Below, one piece after another: positions 47,162-55,835 of a DNA stretch of 64,000 nucleotides; the first letter of the stretch is position 1; every line of letters starts with the position of its first letter. The DNA comes from Xylanimonas cellulosilytica DSM 15894 (lineage in GTDB: Bacteria > Actinomycetota > Actinomycetes > Actinomycetales > Cellulomonadaceae), in contig NC_013530.1 in assembly GCF_000024965.1 (NCBI RefSeq), positions 1,860,001 through 1,924,000 of the forward strand. Reading direction: 5' to 3'. Below the pieces are notes generated by a model that worked only from the letters and a program-made list of their open reading frames with translations, was not told where the DNA came from and made no database searches. Both the position numbers and the translations under genes were made by a program.

Positions 47162-48361
47162 TCACAGCCCGAACGGGCGGCCGGCGGTGGGCTCCAGGGT
47201 GGCGGGGTCGCCCTCCTCGGCACGCAGGCCGGTCCAGCGGTCCTCGGTGCCCCCGACGTGGGTGTCGCCGGCCGCGCCGACCTCCTGCGCGGCGGCCACC
47301 CGCTCGGCGTGCGTGGGCGGGTTCAGCGGGACGTCGTCGGCGGGGCGCTTGGCCTCCACGATCCTGCGCAGCTCGGGGACGATCTCGCCGGCGAGCAGGT
47401 CGATCTGCTCGAGCACGGTCTTCAGCGGCAGGCCGGCGTGGTCGATGAGGAACATCTGCCGCTGGTAGTAGCCGACCTCCTCGACGAACGCCCCGTAGCG
47501 GTCGATGACCTGCTGCGGGGACCCGACGGTCAGCGGCGTCTCACGGGTGAAGTCCTCCATCGACGGGCCGTGCCCGTACACGGGCGCCTCGTCGAAGTAG
47601 GGCCGGAACTCGGCGACGGCGTCCTGGGAGTTCTTGCGCACGAACACCTGCCCGCCCAGGCCGACGATCGCCTGGTCGGCGCGGCCGTGGCCGTAGTGCT
47701 CGAACCGCTGCCGGAAGAACGCGATCATCTGCTGGGTGTGGTGCATCGGCCAGAAGATGTTGTTGTGCAGGAACCCGTCACCGTAGTACGCGGCCTGCTC
47801 GGCGATCTCCGGGCTGCGGATGGAGCCGTGCCACACGAACGGGGGCACGCCGTCGAGCGGGCGCGGCGTGGACGTGAAGCCCTGCAGCGGGGTGCGGAAC
47901 TTGCCCTCCCAGTCGACGACGTCCTCGGTCCACAGGCGCCGCAGCAGCGCGTAGTTCTCGATGGCGAGCGGGATGCCCTGGCGGATGTCCTTGCCGAACC
48001 ACGGGTAGACGGGGCCGGTGTTGCCGCGACCCGTCATCAGGTCCATGCGGCCCTCGGAGATGACCTGGAGCATCGCGTACTCCTCGGCCAGCCGGACCGG
48101 GTCGTTCGTGGTGATGAGGGTGGTCGCGGTCGACAGGATGATGTTCTTCGTGACGCCGGCGAGGTAGCCGAGCATCGTCGTCGGGCTCGAGGCGACGAAC
48201 GGCGGGTTGTGGTGCTCACCGGTGGCAAACACGTCCAGTCCCGCCTCGTCGGCGTGCCGCGCGATGGTGAGCATGGAGCGCACACGCTCGGTGTCGTCCG
48301 GCGTGCGGCCGGTGGTCGGGTCCGTGGTGACGTCGCTGACCGAGAAGATTCCGAACTGCAC
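47162..48361 (-). CDS. FMN-dependent luciferase-like monooxygenase (CE1758-type)
   Basis: A 399-residue bacterial-luciferase-like oxygenase: VQFGIFSVSDVTTDPTTGRT, DVFATGEHHNPPFVASSPTT, RMDLMTGRGNTGPVYPWFG and PLTVGSPQQVIDRYGAFVEE. Substrate unknown; works with FMNH2 from the following reductase. GTG 48361 has AGGGAG (48371-48376, minus) 9 nt upstream and matches the family start; ATG 48394 would add 11 residues and lose that SD. Confidence 0.86.
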   Translation of the reverse strand: MQFGIFSVSDVTTDPTTGRTPDDTERVRSMLTIARHADEAGLDVFATGEHHNPPFVASSPTTMLGYLAGVTKNIILSTATTLITTNDPVRLAEEYAMLQVISEGRMDLMTGRGNTGPVYPWFGKDIRQGIPLAIENYALLRRLWTEDVVDWEGKFRTPLQGFTSTPRPLDGVPPFVWHGSIRSPEIAEQAAYYGDGFLHNNIFWPMHHTQQMIAFFRQRFEHYGHGRADQAIVGLGGQVFVRKNSQDAVAEFRPYFDEAPVYGHGPSMEDFTRETPLTVGSPQQVIDRYGAFVEEVGYYQRQMFLIDHAGLPLKTVLEQIDLLAGEIVPELRRIVEAKRPADDVPLNPPTHAERVAAAQEVGAAGDTHVGGTEDRWTGLRAEEGDPATLEPTAGRPFGL

Positions 48362-48390
48362 GGTGCTCAGCTCCCTGATCGAGAAGTGAT

Positions 48391-48406
48391 CCATGCATCT
48401 GCATGG
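48391..48406. promoter_or_regulatory. Short palindrome upstream of the monooxygenase gene
   Basis: CCATGCA-TC-TGCATGG is a 16-bp inverted repeat 30 bp before the monooxygenase GTG, a possible repressor site. The rest of the 48362-48632 gap has no gene. Confidence 0.4.
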
Positions 48407-48632
48407 AACTGCCGGGTCAACCGGCCCGGTGCCAGGTTCATTCCCGCGCTCCCCAGTGTGTCGCCCCGGCGCGCCACAGGCACGCGTCGCGGCGCTCGGA
48501 CAGCCATCGACCGGGTGTCCTGTGTCACCCGGGGCGCTCGCGGGCGACTCTCGAATTGCGCCCGCGGCCGAAACCCGGAACCCTCGGGTGCGGAAGCCGA
48601 CGCGGGCTGTGGCCCGTGTCTCACCTCATGGC

Positions 48633-48658
48633 GGAACATGGCGCCACGTCACGACGTT
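48633..48658 (+). promoter_or_regulatory. SigR/SigH-type promoter upstream of rbpA
   Basis: GGAAC (48633-48637), exactly 18 nt, then GTT (48656-48658), matching the GGAA(T/C)-N18-GTT consensus of actinobacterial thiol-oxidative-stress sigma factors. In Streptomyces coelicolor rbpA is known to be transcribed from a SigR promoter. The leader to the ATG would be about 65 nt. Confidence 0.6.
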
Positions 48659-48729
48659 GGATCTCTAGGCCATCCGCCCGACCCGGCGCGTCACGGCCGC
48701 ACACGTTTTCACGATCCCAGGAGGACAAC

Positions 48730-49074
48730 ATGCCCGACCGGTCCCTGCGAGGTATGAGCATCGGCGCCAAGAGCATGGAGTCCGACGAGGGCGTCGACTT
48801 CGCCCCTCGCTTCCAGGCGTACTACGACTGCCCCAACGGGCACACCATCATCCTGCCGTTCGCGACCGACGCCGAGGTGCCCCCCGTGTGGGAGTGCCGT
48901 TGCGGCGAGGAGGCGCTGCTGCGCGACGCCGAGCGGCCCGAGCCCAAGGCCACCAAGCCGCAGCGCACGCACTGGGACATGCTCCTGGAGCGTCGCACGG
49001 TCGCCGAGCTGCAGGAGCTGCTCGACGAGCGCCTCGAGCTGCTGCGCGCCGGGAAGCTGCGCCGCGGCGCCTGA
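48730..49074 (+). CDS. rbpA: RNA polymerase-binding protein RbpA
   Basis: A 114-residue actinobacterial transcription factor that binds RNA polymerase and group I/II sigma factors and stabilises open complexes. Seen: DRSLRGMSIGAKSMESDEGV, FAPRFQAYYDCPNGHTIILP, the CRCGEEALL zinc-like part, and the sigma-interacting THWDMLLERRTVAELQELLD. CAGGAGGA lies 6 nt before the ATG. Full family length. Confidence 0.97.
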   Translation: MPDRSLRGMSIGAKSMESDEGVDFAPRFQAYYDCPNGHTIILPFATDAEVPPVWECRCGEEALLRDAERPEPKATKPQRTHWDMLLERRTVAELQELLDERLELLRAGKLRRGA

Positions 49075-49083
49075 GCCGCAGTC

Positions 49084-49156
49084 GCGGGCGTGACGCCCGC
49101 CAGCTTGTCGAGACCTCACGCCGATGGCCGGCACCCGTGACGGGTGTCGGCCATCG
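49084..49156. terminator. Two terminator hairpins after rbpA
   Basis: GCGGGCG-TGA-CGCCCGC (49084-49100) starts 10 nt after the stop. A second, 16-bp stem (49122-49137 with 49141-49156, one G-T wobble) follows. Both lie in the convergent gap to lnt. Confidence 0.75.
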
Positions 49157-49168
49157 TGCTGTGCGGGT

Positions 49169-49300
49169 GGTTTCGACGGGCTCAACCACCGGGGGCGGGC
49201 GGCTGGGTCCGTTGTGGGGTGGTTTCGACAGGCTCAACCACCGGAGGGCGGGGTGGTTTCGACGGGCTCAACCACCGAACGGCTCGGTTTCAATCACCGG
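49169..49300. repeat. Cluster of dispersed 22-24 bp repeats next to lnt
   Basis: Three near-identical copies of GGTTTCGAC(A/G)GGCTCAACCACC at 49169-49192, 49221-49244 and 49255-49278, all in the same direction. A shortened copy GGTTTCAATCACCGG (49286-49300) overlaps the lnt stop codon. A degenerate inverse piece (AGCTTGTCGAGACC, 49102-49115) precedes them. Another copy is at 13996-14017. Confidence 0.85.
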
Positions 49301-51110
49301 AGGGTGTGCGGCGGCGGCGGGTGATGCCGTGGGCGAGGCCGCCGAGGGCGAGCAGGCCTCCCCCGGCGGACAGCACCCAGCCGGGCCAGTAGCCGGCGGC
49401 GGTGGCGGGCGTCCAGGTGGTGCGCAGCGGCAGCAGCGTGGTGAGGCGGTCGGCGGTGTACAGGCCGGTGCGGGCCACCAGGGTGCCGTCGGGGGCGACG
49501 ACGCCGCTGACCCCGACGGTGGAGAGCTGGACGGCGGCGCGGCCGTTGGCGATGGCCTGCATCCGGGTCATCTGGAGCTGCTGCGTGGACTGGGCGGTGA
49601 CGCCGAACGACGCGTTGTTGGTGGGCACGATCAGCACCTCGGCGCCCCGGCGTGCGGCGTCACGCAGGATCTCGTCGTAGGCCACCTCGAAGCAGATCGC
49701 GAGCCCGAGCCGCACGTCGCGGTCCAGCCGCTGGGAGGGCAGGTCGACGACGGGCGGGTTGGTCGCGGCGAACATGTCGGTGGTGACCCGGTCTACCTGG
49801 TCGCTGAAGAGGCGGAAGAACGGCCGCCAGGGGATGAACTCGCCGAACGGTGCCGGGTGCTGCTTGGCGTATCGCTGGGTGACGCCCTGCCCGGCCTGCC
49901 ACAGCAGCATCACGTTCCAGCGGCCGCCGGTCTCGGGGAACTCCTGGGCGCCGACGAGGATGGGCGCGCCGACACGCTCGGCCGCGGCGTCGAGGGTCCG
50001 CGCGACCGCGGGGGTCTCCTGCGGGTCCCAGCCCGAGGAGTCCTCGGGCCACAGCACGACGTCCAGGCGCGGGTCGTCGCCGCCCGCGGCAGCCCGCGTG
50101 TCGACGTCGTCGGCCAGGTCGCGGGTGCCGTCCAGGTGGTTGGTCAGCACACCCTCCGCGTTCTCGTACGGCGTGCCGCCGATCACCGGGACGTTGCCCT
50201 GCACGGCCCCGACCTTCAGCACACCCGACTGGGCGACGGCGGTGCCCGCGTCGACGGGCTGCGCACGGTCCGGGACCTCGACGGTGGCGGTCACGGGCGG
50301 GTTCGCCACCGGGTCCAGGCCGTCCGCGTGCGGTAGCGGCAGCGCCGTCGGGCCCAGCACGGCGACGACGCCGACGACGACGCACACGGCGGCCGAGGTC
50401 AGGTGCCGCCGCGGCGTCGGGTGGGTGGCGGCGCGATCGGCACCGTCGTCGGGGGAAGGCGTCATGTCGCCGGGCGCGTGGTCGGCGTCGGAGGGCGAAG
50501 CAGCGCCGTCGGGCGTGCGCTCCGCGCCGTCGGACGCCCTCGTCCGGACGGCGCGGAGCACGTGCGTGACGGCCAGGACCAGCAGCACGCCGGTGGCCGC
50601 GAGCAGGAAGGACACCAGCGGCACCCCGCCCAGCCAGGCGGCGCGCCCGGTGGGCGCGCCCGCGACGGACCAGCCGAGGCGCCCCCAGGGGAACCCGCCC
50701 CACGGGACCTCGGAACGCCACTGCTCCACCGCGACCCACACGGTCGCGAAGGCGAGCACGTGCACCACGGGGCGGTGCCGCACGGCCGGGAGGCGGCGCG
50801 CCCACGTCCAGGCGGCGCCGAAAGTCGCGAAGCCGAGCGCGCCGAGCAGGGAGAGCGCGAGCCAGGGCACGGGCGCGGTCGCGTAGTACGCCCACCACAC
50901 GTGCGGCAGGAAGAAGCTCAGCCCCGCGACCAGGCCGACGAGGAACCCCCAGCCCGCGTGGTCGCGGCGGAGCGCCAGGTGCAGGACGGCGACGGCGACG
51001 ACCGTCAGGGGCCAGATCCCGGCGTCAGGGAAGGCCGCCCACAGCGTCGCCCCCGCGACGGGGGCGAGCAGCAGCCCGGCCGGGCGGGAATCGAGGAACG
51101 AGCGGGGCAC
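49290..51110 (-). CDS. lnt: Apolipoprotein N-acyltransferase
   Basis: Adds the third acyl chain to lipoproteins in the membrane. The 606-residue protein has several N-terminal membrane helices, a long loop rich in Asp/Ala, and a nitrilase-like domain with the triad Glu (LDVVLWPEDSSGW), Lys (RYAKQHPAPFGEF) and Cys (LGLAICFEVAYDEIL), plus a final helix. GTG 51110 follows a TACGCT -10 (51117-51122, minus) at 6 nt. The last codons overlap a truncated intergenic repeat. Lipoproteins at 27703 and 28699 are plausible substrates. Confidence 0.93.
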   Translation of the reverse strand: MPRSFLDSRPAGLLLAPVAGATLWAAFPDAGIWPLTVVAVAVLHLALRRDHAGWGFLVGLVAGLSFFLPHVWWAYYATAPVPWLALSLLGALGFATFGAAWTWARRLPAVRHRPVVHVLAFATVWVAVEQWRSEVPWGGFPWGRLGWSVAGAPTGRAAWLGGVPLVSFLLAATGVLLVLAVTHVLRAVRTRASDGAERTPDGAASPSDADHAPGDMTPSPDDGADRAATHPTPRRHLTSAAVCVVVGVVAVLGPTALPLPHADGLDPVANPPVTATVEVPDRAQPVDAGTAVAQSGVLKVGAVQGNVPVIGGTPYENAEGVLTNHLDGTRDLADDVDTRAAAGGDDPRLDVVLWPEDSSGWDPQETPAVARTLDAAAERVGAPILVGAQEFPETGGRWNVMLLWQAGQGVTQRYAKQHPAPFGEFIPWRPFFRLFSDQVDRVTTDMFAATNPPVVDLPSQRLDRDVRLGLAICFEVAYDEILRDAARRGAEVLIVPTNNASFGVTAQSTQQLQMTRMQAIANGRAAVQLSTVGVSGVVAPDGTLVARTGLYTADRLTTLLPLRTTWTPATAAGYWPGWVLSAGGGLLALGGLAHGITRRRRTPSGD

Positions 51111-51153
51111 GCGCGCAGCGTACGTGAGGCGCCCGACACTGCGGCCCGGGGTG

Positions 51154-52833
51154 TCAGGCGAACGTGTCGTAGATCGGCACGCCCGCGCGGACCGTCTGGA
51201 GGCACTCCGGCTCGCGGGCGTCCAGGTGCAGGTCGGGCAGCACCGGCTGCCCCGCACGCGCCTCCGCGCTCCACGACGTCAGACCACGACCCGAGGACAG
51301 CACGCCGTAGGAGTCGGCCCGCCACACCGCCAGGTGCGCCGGGGCACCGACCGTAAGCTCCCCCGCCCCCGTGCCGTCGAGCCCAGCGAGCCGCCACCCG
51401 CCGCGCGTGTGCGCCCGGAACGCCGCCCGCCCCGACAGGCGCTGCTCGGCGTCCTCGTGCGACACCGCCGCACGGATCGCCTGCCACGGGTCCAGCGCCG
51501 TCACGGGGGCGTCCGACCCGAACGCCAGCGGGATGCCCGCACCGGCCAGGTCCGCGAACGGTGACATGTTGCCCGCCCGCGCCACCCCCAGCCGCTGCGC
51601 CCACAACCCGTCGACGCCACCCCACGTGGACGCCCACGCCGGCTGGATCGACAACGACACCCCGTACAGCAGCAGCGACGCGAGCGCGGACGCGTCCACG
51701 AACAGGGCGTGCTCCACCCGGTGCCGTGCTGCGCGCAACGGCCCCGGACCGTGCCCGCCGCGATCCTCCGACGCCGCGATCTCCAGCCCCAGCACCAGCA
51801 GGTCCATGGCCCGGTCCCCCACGACGTGGAACCCGCCCTGCACCCCCACCGCGGAGCAGGCCGCCAGGTGCGCCCCGATCTCCTCCGCCGACAGGTACGC
51901 CAACCCGTCCCCGTGGTCCCCGGTCAGCGCCGAGCCCGGCAGCGGGCGATGGTCGGTGTACGGCTGACGCAGCGCCGCCGTGCGTGCGGCGATCGACCCG
52001 TCCACGTTGACGTCCCCACCGATGCCCGCCAGGAACGGCAGCTGGGCCAGCAGCTCGCGCACGTCGTCGGGCGACTCCACGAGCTCACCGCGGTACGCCA
52101 CCACCTGCGGCAGCGGCTCCTGCTCGGACAGCGCCACCAGCTCGCGGAGTCCTTCGCGGGTGTCCGTGTGCGCGGCGCTCATCTCGTGCACCGACACGAT
52201 GCCGAGCTCCGCGGCCCGCTGCAGCGCCACCCGGTACGCACGCACCCGTCGCGCCGGCGGCAGCTCCTGCGCCACGTCGCGCGCCACCCGCAACGCCTCC
52301 CCGATCACCAGTCCGGCCGCCGACCAGCCGGGCAGACGGTCCAGGCCGGCGCTCGCGGCCAGGGCGGTGGAGACGACGGCGTGGTGCATGTCGGCGTGCG
52401 CGGCGTAGACGGGGCGGCCGCCGGCGGCGGCGTCGAGGTCCTCGCGGGTCAGGGGGGTGCGTTCGGGCCAGGCCGTCTCGTCCCAGCCGAACGCGAGGAG
52501 CACCTCGTCGCCGTCGGGGTCGGCGGCGTCGAGGCGGCGGGCGCCGGCGGCGACGGCGTCGAGCGCGGCGGCACGGGTGCGCGCGCCGGCCGGGGACAGG
52601 TCGACGGACTCCAGGGCGAGGCCGGTCTCGAGGGTGTGCACGTGCGCGTCGACGAACCCGGGCGCCACGAGGGCGCCGTCGAGGTCGATGACGCGGTCGG
52701 CGCGGGCCGCGAGCCCGGCGGCGGTGTCCTCGGCGCCGATCCAGGCGACGACCCCGTCGTCGACCAGCAGGGCCTCGGCGAAGGGGTCCGCCGAGGAATG
52801 AACGAGTCCGTTGCGATAGAGCGTCGACGTCAC
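51154..52833 (-). CDS. Amidohydrolase family protein (YtcJ-like)
   Basis: A 559-residue metal-dependent hydrolase. Metal ligands: APGFVDAHVHTLETG (HxH), HVVGDRAMD, RHRVEHALF and AFGSDAPVTALDPW. An N-terminal beta-sandwich segment (TLYRNGLVHSSADPFAEALL) belongs to the fold. Substrate unknown. GTG start with TAGGGT (52840-52845, minus) 6 nt upstream. It precedes lnt by 43 nt. Confidence 0.87.
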   Translation of the reverse strand: MTSTLYRNGLVHSSADPFAEALLVDDGVVAWIGAEDTAAGLAARADRVIDLDGALVAPGFVDAHVHTLETGLALESVDLSPAGARTRAAALDAVAAGARRLDAADPDGDEVLLAFGWDETAWPERTPLTREDLDAAAGGRPVYAAHADMHHAVVSTALAASAGLDRLPGWSAAGLVIGEALRVARDVAQELPPARRVRAYRVALQRAAELGIVSVHEMSAAHTDTREGLRELVALSEQEPLPQVVAYRGELVESPDDVRELLAQLPFLAGIGGDVNVDGSIAARTAALRQPYTDHRPLPGSALTGDHGDGLAYLSAEEIGAHLAACSAVGVQGGFHVVGDRAMDLLVLGLEIAASEDRGGHGPGPLRAARHRVEHALFVDASALASLLLYGVSLSIQPAWASTWGGVDGLWAQRLGVARAGNMSPFADLAGAGIPLAFGSDAPVTALDPWQAIRAAVSHEDAEQRLSGRAAFRAHTRGGWRLAGLDGTGAGELTVGAPAHLAVWRADSYGVLSSGRGLTSWSAEARAGQPVLPDLHLDAREPECLQTVRAGVPIYDTFA

Positions 52834-52884
52834 GCCCCGACCCTAGGGGACACCGTGGGTCGTGCGTGCGGTTTCACCCGCAGG

Positions 52885-55830
52885 TCAGACGCTGGAGTAG
52901 GCGACGACGCCGCGCAGCACGGCGTGCTGGGCCTTGCGGGCCGTGGCGCGCAGCGCGGGGGTGGGGGCGGCCTGGGCGAGCTGGTCGAGGACGTCGACCA
53001 CCTGCTTGCACCAGCGCACGAAGTCACCGGCGGCGAGATCGGTGCCGCGCAGCACGGCGTCGAGGCCCTTGCCGCCGGCCCAGCGGTGCACGGGGGCGAC
53101 GATGCCGAGGTCCAGGGGGCCGGTGGCGTCGAGGCCGTGCAGCTCCTCGAGGTCGGTCACCTCGGACCACACGCGCACGGTCGCGTCGAGCGCCTGCGCG
53201 AGCCGCCCGTGCGGGCCGCCGGGCACGTACGGTTCGGCGGCGTCCTCACGCCGCCCGCTGTAGACGACGGTGGAGACGGCGGCGGCCAGGCCGGGGGCGT
53301 CGAGGCCGTCCCAGGTGCCGCGGCGCAGGCACTCGGCGAGCAGCAGGTCGTTCTCGGCGTAGACGCGGCGCAGCCAGGCGCCGTCGGCGGTGACCTGCAG
53401 CTCGCCGCGCCCGTCGGAGCCTGCGTCGTCGGACCGGTCGAGGTAGCGCAGGGTCTCCAGGACGGTGCACGTCTTGTCGAAGATGCGGGCGACGGACCCG
53501 GTGCGCCCTTCGATGCGCTGCACGAGGCGGCGGTGCTCGCCGGCGAGCTGGTCGTGCCGTTCGGCCCAGCGGGCGTGGTCGTCCCGGTCGGGGCAGGAGT
53601 GGCAGGGGTGGGCGCGCAGCCGGGACCGCAGGGATGCGAGCTCCTTGTCGCTGGCGGCGTCGGAGCGGCGGCCCGGTCCGCGCCCCGGGCGGGCGGCGCC
53701 GTGGCTGCGGGTCCCGGCGTCGTCGCGGAAGGCGCCGAGCGCGTTGCGCATGGTGGAGGCGAGGTCGCGGCGGGCGTCGGGGCGGCGGGGGTTGAACGCC
53801 TTGGGGATCTTGACGCGGGTGACGACGGTGACGCCGCCGGGTGCGTCGGCCAGGGTGAGCTTCTTGACCTGCTTCTCCTGGGTGAGGACGGTGGGGCGGG
53901 GCCCGTCGAAGCTGCGGTCGTCGTGCCCGGGGTCGAGGACGAGCACGAACCCGCGGCGGCGGCCGCTGGGGACCTCGACGACGTCGCCGCGCTTGAGGTT
54001 CTCGAACGAGGCGACGGCCTCGGCCCGACGGGCGCCGGACGCGGCGCGGGACAGCTCCTTCTCCCGGTCGGAGATCTGCCGACGGATGGCCATGTACTGC
54101 GCGAAGTCCCCGCGGTCGCAGGCCATGGCCTGGGCGTACCCGTCGAGGGCCTCGGCGTGCGCCTGGGCCTGCTTGGCGAGCCCGACGACGCCGCGGTCGG
54201 CCTGGAACTGTGCGAACGAGGTCTCCAGCACCTCGCGGGCGCGGTCGTGCCCCACCTGGGAGACGAGGTTGACGGCCATGTTGTAGGTGGGCCGGAAGCT
54301 GGACCGCAGCGGGTAGGTGCGCCGGGAGGCGAGGCCGGCCAGGGCGACGGGGTCGAGCCCGGTGTGGTCGACGACGACGGCGTGCCCCTCGACGTCGATG
54401 CCGCGGCGTCCGGCCCGCCCGGTGAGCTGGGTGTACTCGCCGGGGGTGACGGGCTGGTGGGCGGTGCCGTCCCACTTGACGAGCTTTTCGAGGACGACGG
54501 ACCGGGCGGGCATGTTGATGCCGAGCGCGAGGGTCTCGGTGGCGAACACGACCTTGACGAGGCCGCGGGCGAACAGGTCCTCGACGGTCTCCTTGAACAC
54601 GGGCAGCAGCCCGGCGTGGTGCGCGGCGATGCCGCGGGCGAGTGCCTGCAGCCAGGACCAGTAGCCGAGCACGTCGAGGTCCTCGGGCGGGATGGTCGCG
54701 GTGCGCTGCTCGACGAGCCGGCGGATCTCGGCCTCCTCCTGCGGGGAGGTCAGGCGCAGCCCGGCGGTGAGGCACTGCTGCACGGCTCCCTCGCACCCGG
54801 CGCGGGAGAAGATGAAGTAGATCGCGGGGAGCAGGGCGTCGGCGTCGAGGGCGTCGACGACGGCGAACCTCGGTGGGGTGCGCCGCTGCGGTGCCAGCCC
54901 GGCGACCCCGGGCCGGTAGCCGCCGCGCCCCCGGTACCCGCGGTCGCCGGGGCCCCGCTGGCCGGACCCGCGTCGCCCGTTGCCCGAGCGCCCGTCGTCG
55001 TCGGCCCGCCGCCCGGAGGTACGGAACACGTCGTGCAGCTCGGGGTTGATGGGCGGGTTGACGCCGGGGTCGGTGGGGTCGACGTGCCCGGCGTACAGGT
55101 CGTACAGGCGCGGTGTGCCGCGCGGTTCGCGGGCCGAGACGACGACGTGCTGCCACAGCGGCACGGGTCGCCGCTCGGAGACGACGACGGCGGTGTCGCC
55201 GCGCACCATCTCGAGCCAGTCGCCGAACTCCTCCGCGTTGGACACGGTGGCGGACAGGGACACGAGCTGGACGTGGTCGGCGAGGTGGATGATCACCTCT
55301 TCCCACACGGGCCCGCGGAACCGGTCGGCGAGGTAGTGCACCTCGTCCATGACGACGAACGCGAGGCCTTCGAGGGTGCGCGAGCCCGCGTAGAGCATGT
55401 TGCGCAGCACCTCGGTGGTCATGACCACGACGGGTGCCTCACCGTTGATGGTGGTGTCCCCGGTGAGCAGGCCGACGTTCTCCACACCGTGCCGGCGGAC
55501 CAGGTCGGCGTACTTCTGGTTCGACAGCGCCTTGATGGGGGTGGTGTAGAACGCCTTGCCGCCCTGCGCGAGGGCCAGGTGGACGGCGAACTCCCCCACG
55601 ACCGTCTTGCCGGCACCGGTCGGGGCGGCCACCAGCACGCCGCGCCCGTCCTCGAGGGCCTGGCAGGCGGCCACCTGGAAGTCGTCGAGCTCGAACCCGA
55701 GCTCGCTGCGGAACTCCGCGAGCCGGGTCCCCGACCCGACCTGGGAGCGGGCGGTGCGGGCCCGGGAGGCGGCGTACCGCTCGGCGGGGCTCAGGACGCC
55801 TGGTTCGGTGCTGCCGTCGGCGGTCGACAT
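52885..55830 (-). CDS. helY: Ski2/Mtr4-like superfamily 2 RNA helicase HelY
   Basis: A 981-residue SF2 helicase equivalent to Rv2092c. Motifs: LDDFQVAACQALEDGRGVLV, Walker A APTGAGKT, TPIKALSNQKY, DEVH in VVMDEVHYLADRF, SATVSN, and GRAGRRGID. C-terminal DSHCT-type domain ends the protein. Around residues 270-310 is an Arg/Gly-rich insert (GRRGSGQRGPGDRGYRGRGG), possibly RNA-binding. ATG 55830 has TAGGGT (55838-55843, minus) 7 nt upstream, inside the end of the preceding kinase gene. Confidence 0.93.
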   Translation of the reverse strand: MSTADGSTEPGVLSPAERYAASRARTARSQVGSGTRLAEFRSELGFELDDFQVAACQALEDGRGVLVAAPTGAGKTVVGEFAVHLALAQGGKAFYTTPIKALSNQKYADLVRRHGVENVGLLTGDTTINGEAPVVVMTTEVLRNMLYAGSRTLEGLAFVVMDEVHYLADRFRGPVWEEVIIHLADHVQLVSLSATVSNAEEFGDWLEMVRGDTAVVVSERRPVPLWQHVVVSAREPRGTPRLYDLYAGHVDPTDPGVNPPINPELHDVFRTSGRRADDDGRSGNGRRGSGQRGPGDRGYRGRGGYRPGVAGLAPQRRTPPRFAVVDALDADALLPAIYFIFSRAGCEGAVQQCLTAGLRLTSPQEEAEIRRLVEQRTATIPPEDLDVLGYWSWLQALARGIAAHHAGLLPVFKETVEDLFARGLVKVVFATETLALGINMPARSVVLEKLVKWDGTAHQPVTPGEYTQLTGRAGRRGIDVEGHAVVVDHTGLDPVALAGLASRRTYPLRSSFRPTYNMAVNLVSQVGHDRAREVLETSFAQFQADRGVVGLAKQAQAHAEALDGYAQAMACDRGDFAQYMAIRRQISDREKELSRAASGARRAEAVASFENLKRGDVVEVPSGRRRGFVLVLDPGHDDRSFDGPRPTVLTQEKQVKKLTLADAPGGVTVVTRVKIPKAFNPRRPDARRDLASTMRNALGAFRDDAGTRSHGAARPGRGPGRRSDAASDKELASLRSRLRAHPCHSCPDRDDHARWAERHDQLAGEHRRLVQRIEGRTGSVARIFDKTCTVLETLRYLDRSDDAGSDGRGELQVTADGAWLRRVYAENDLLLAECLRRGTWDGLDAPGLAAAVSTVVYSGRREDAAEPYVPGGPHGRLAQALDATVRVWSEVTDLEELHGLDATGPLDLGIVAPVHRWAGGKGLDAVLRGTDLAAGDFVRWCKQVVDVLDQLAQAAPTPALRATARKAQHAVLRGVVAYSSV

Positions 55831-55835
55831 GCTCC

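Noticed and set aside
49169-49300. CRISPR array
   Set aside because: The repeats are near-direct 22-24 bp copies, but spacers differ in length (28 and 10 bp) and are low-complexity; no cas genes nearby.
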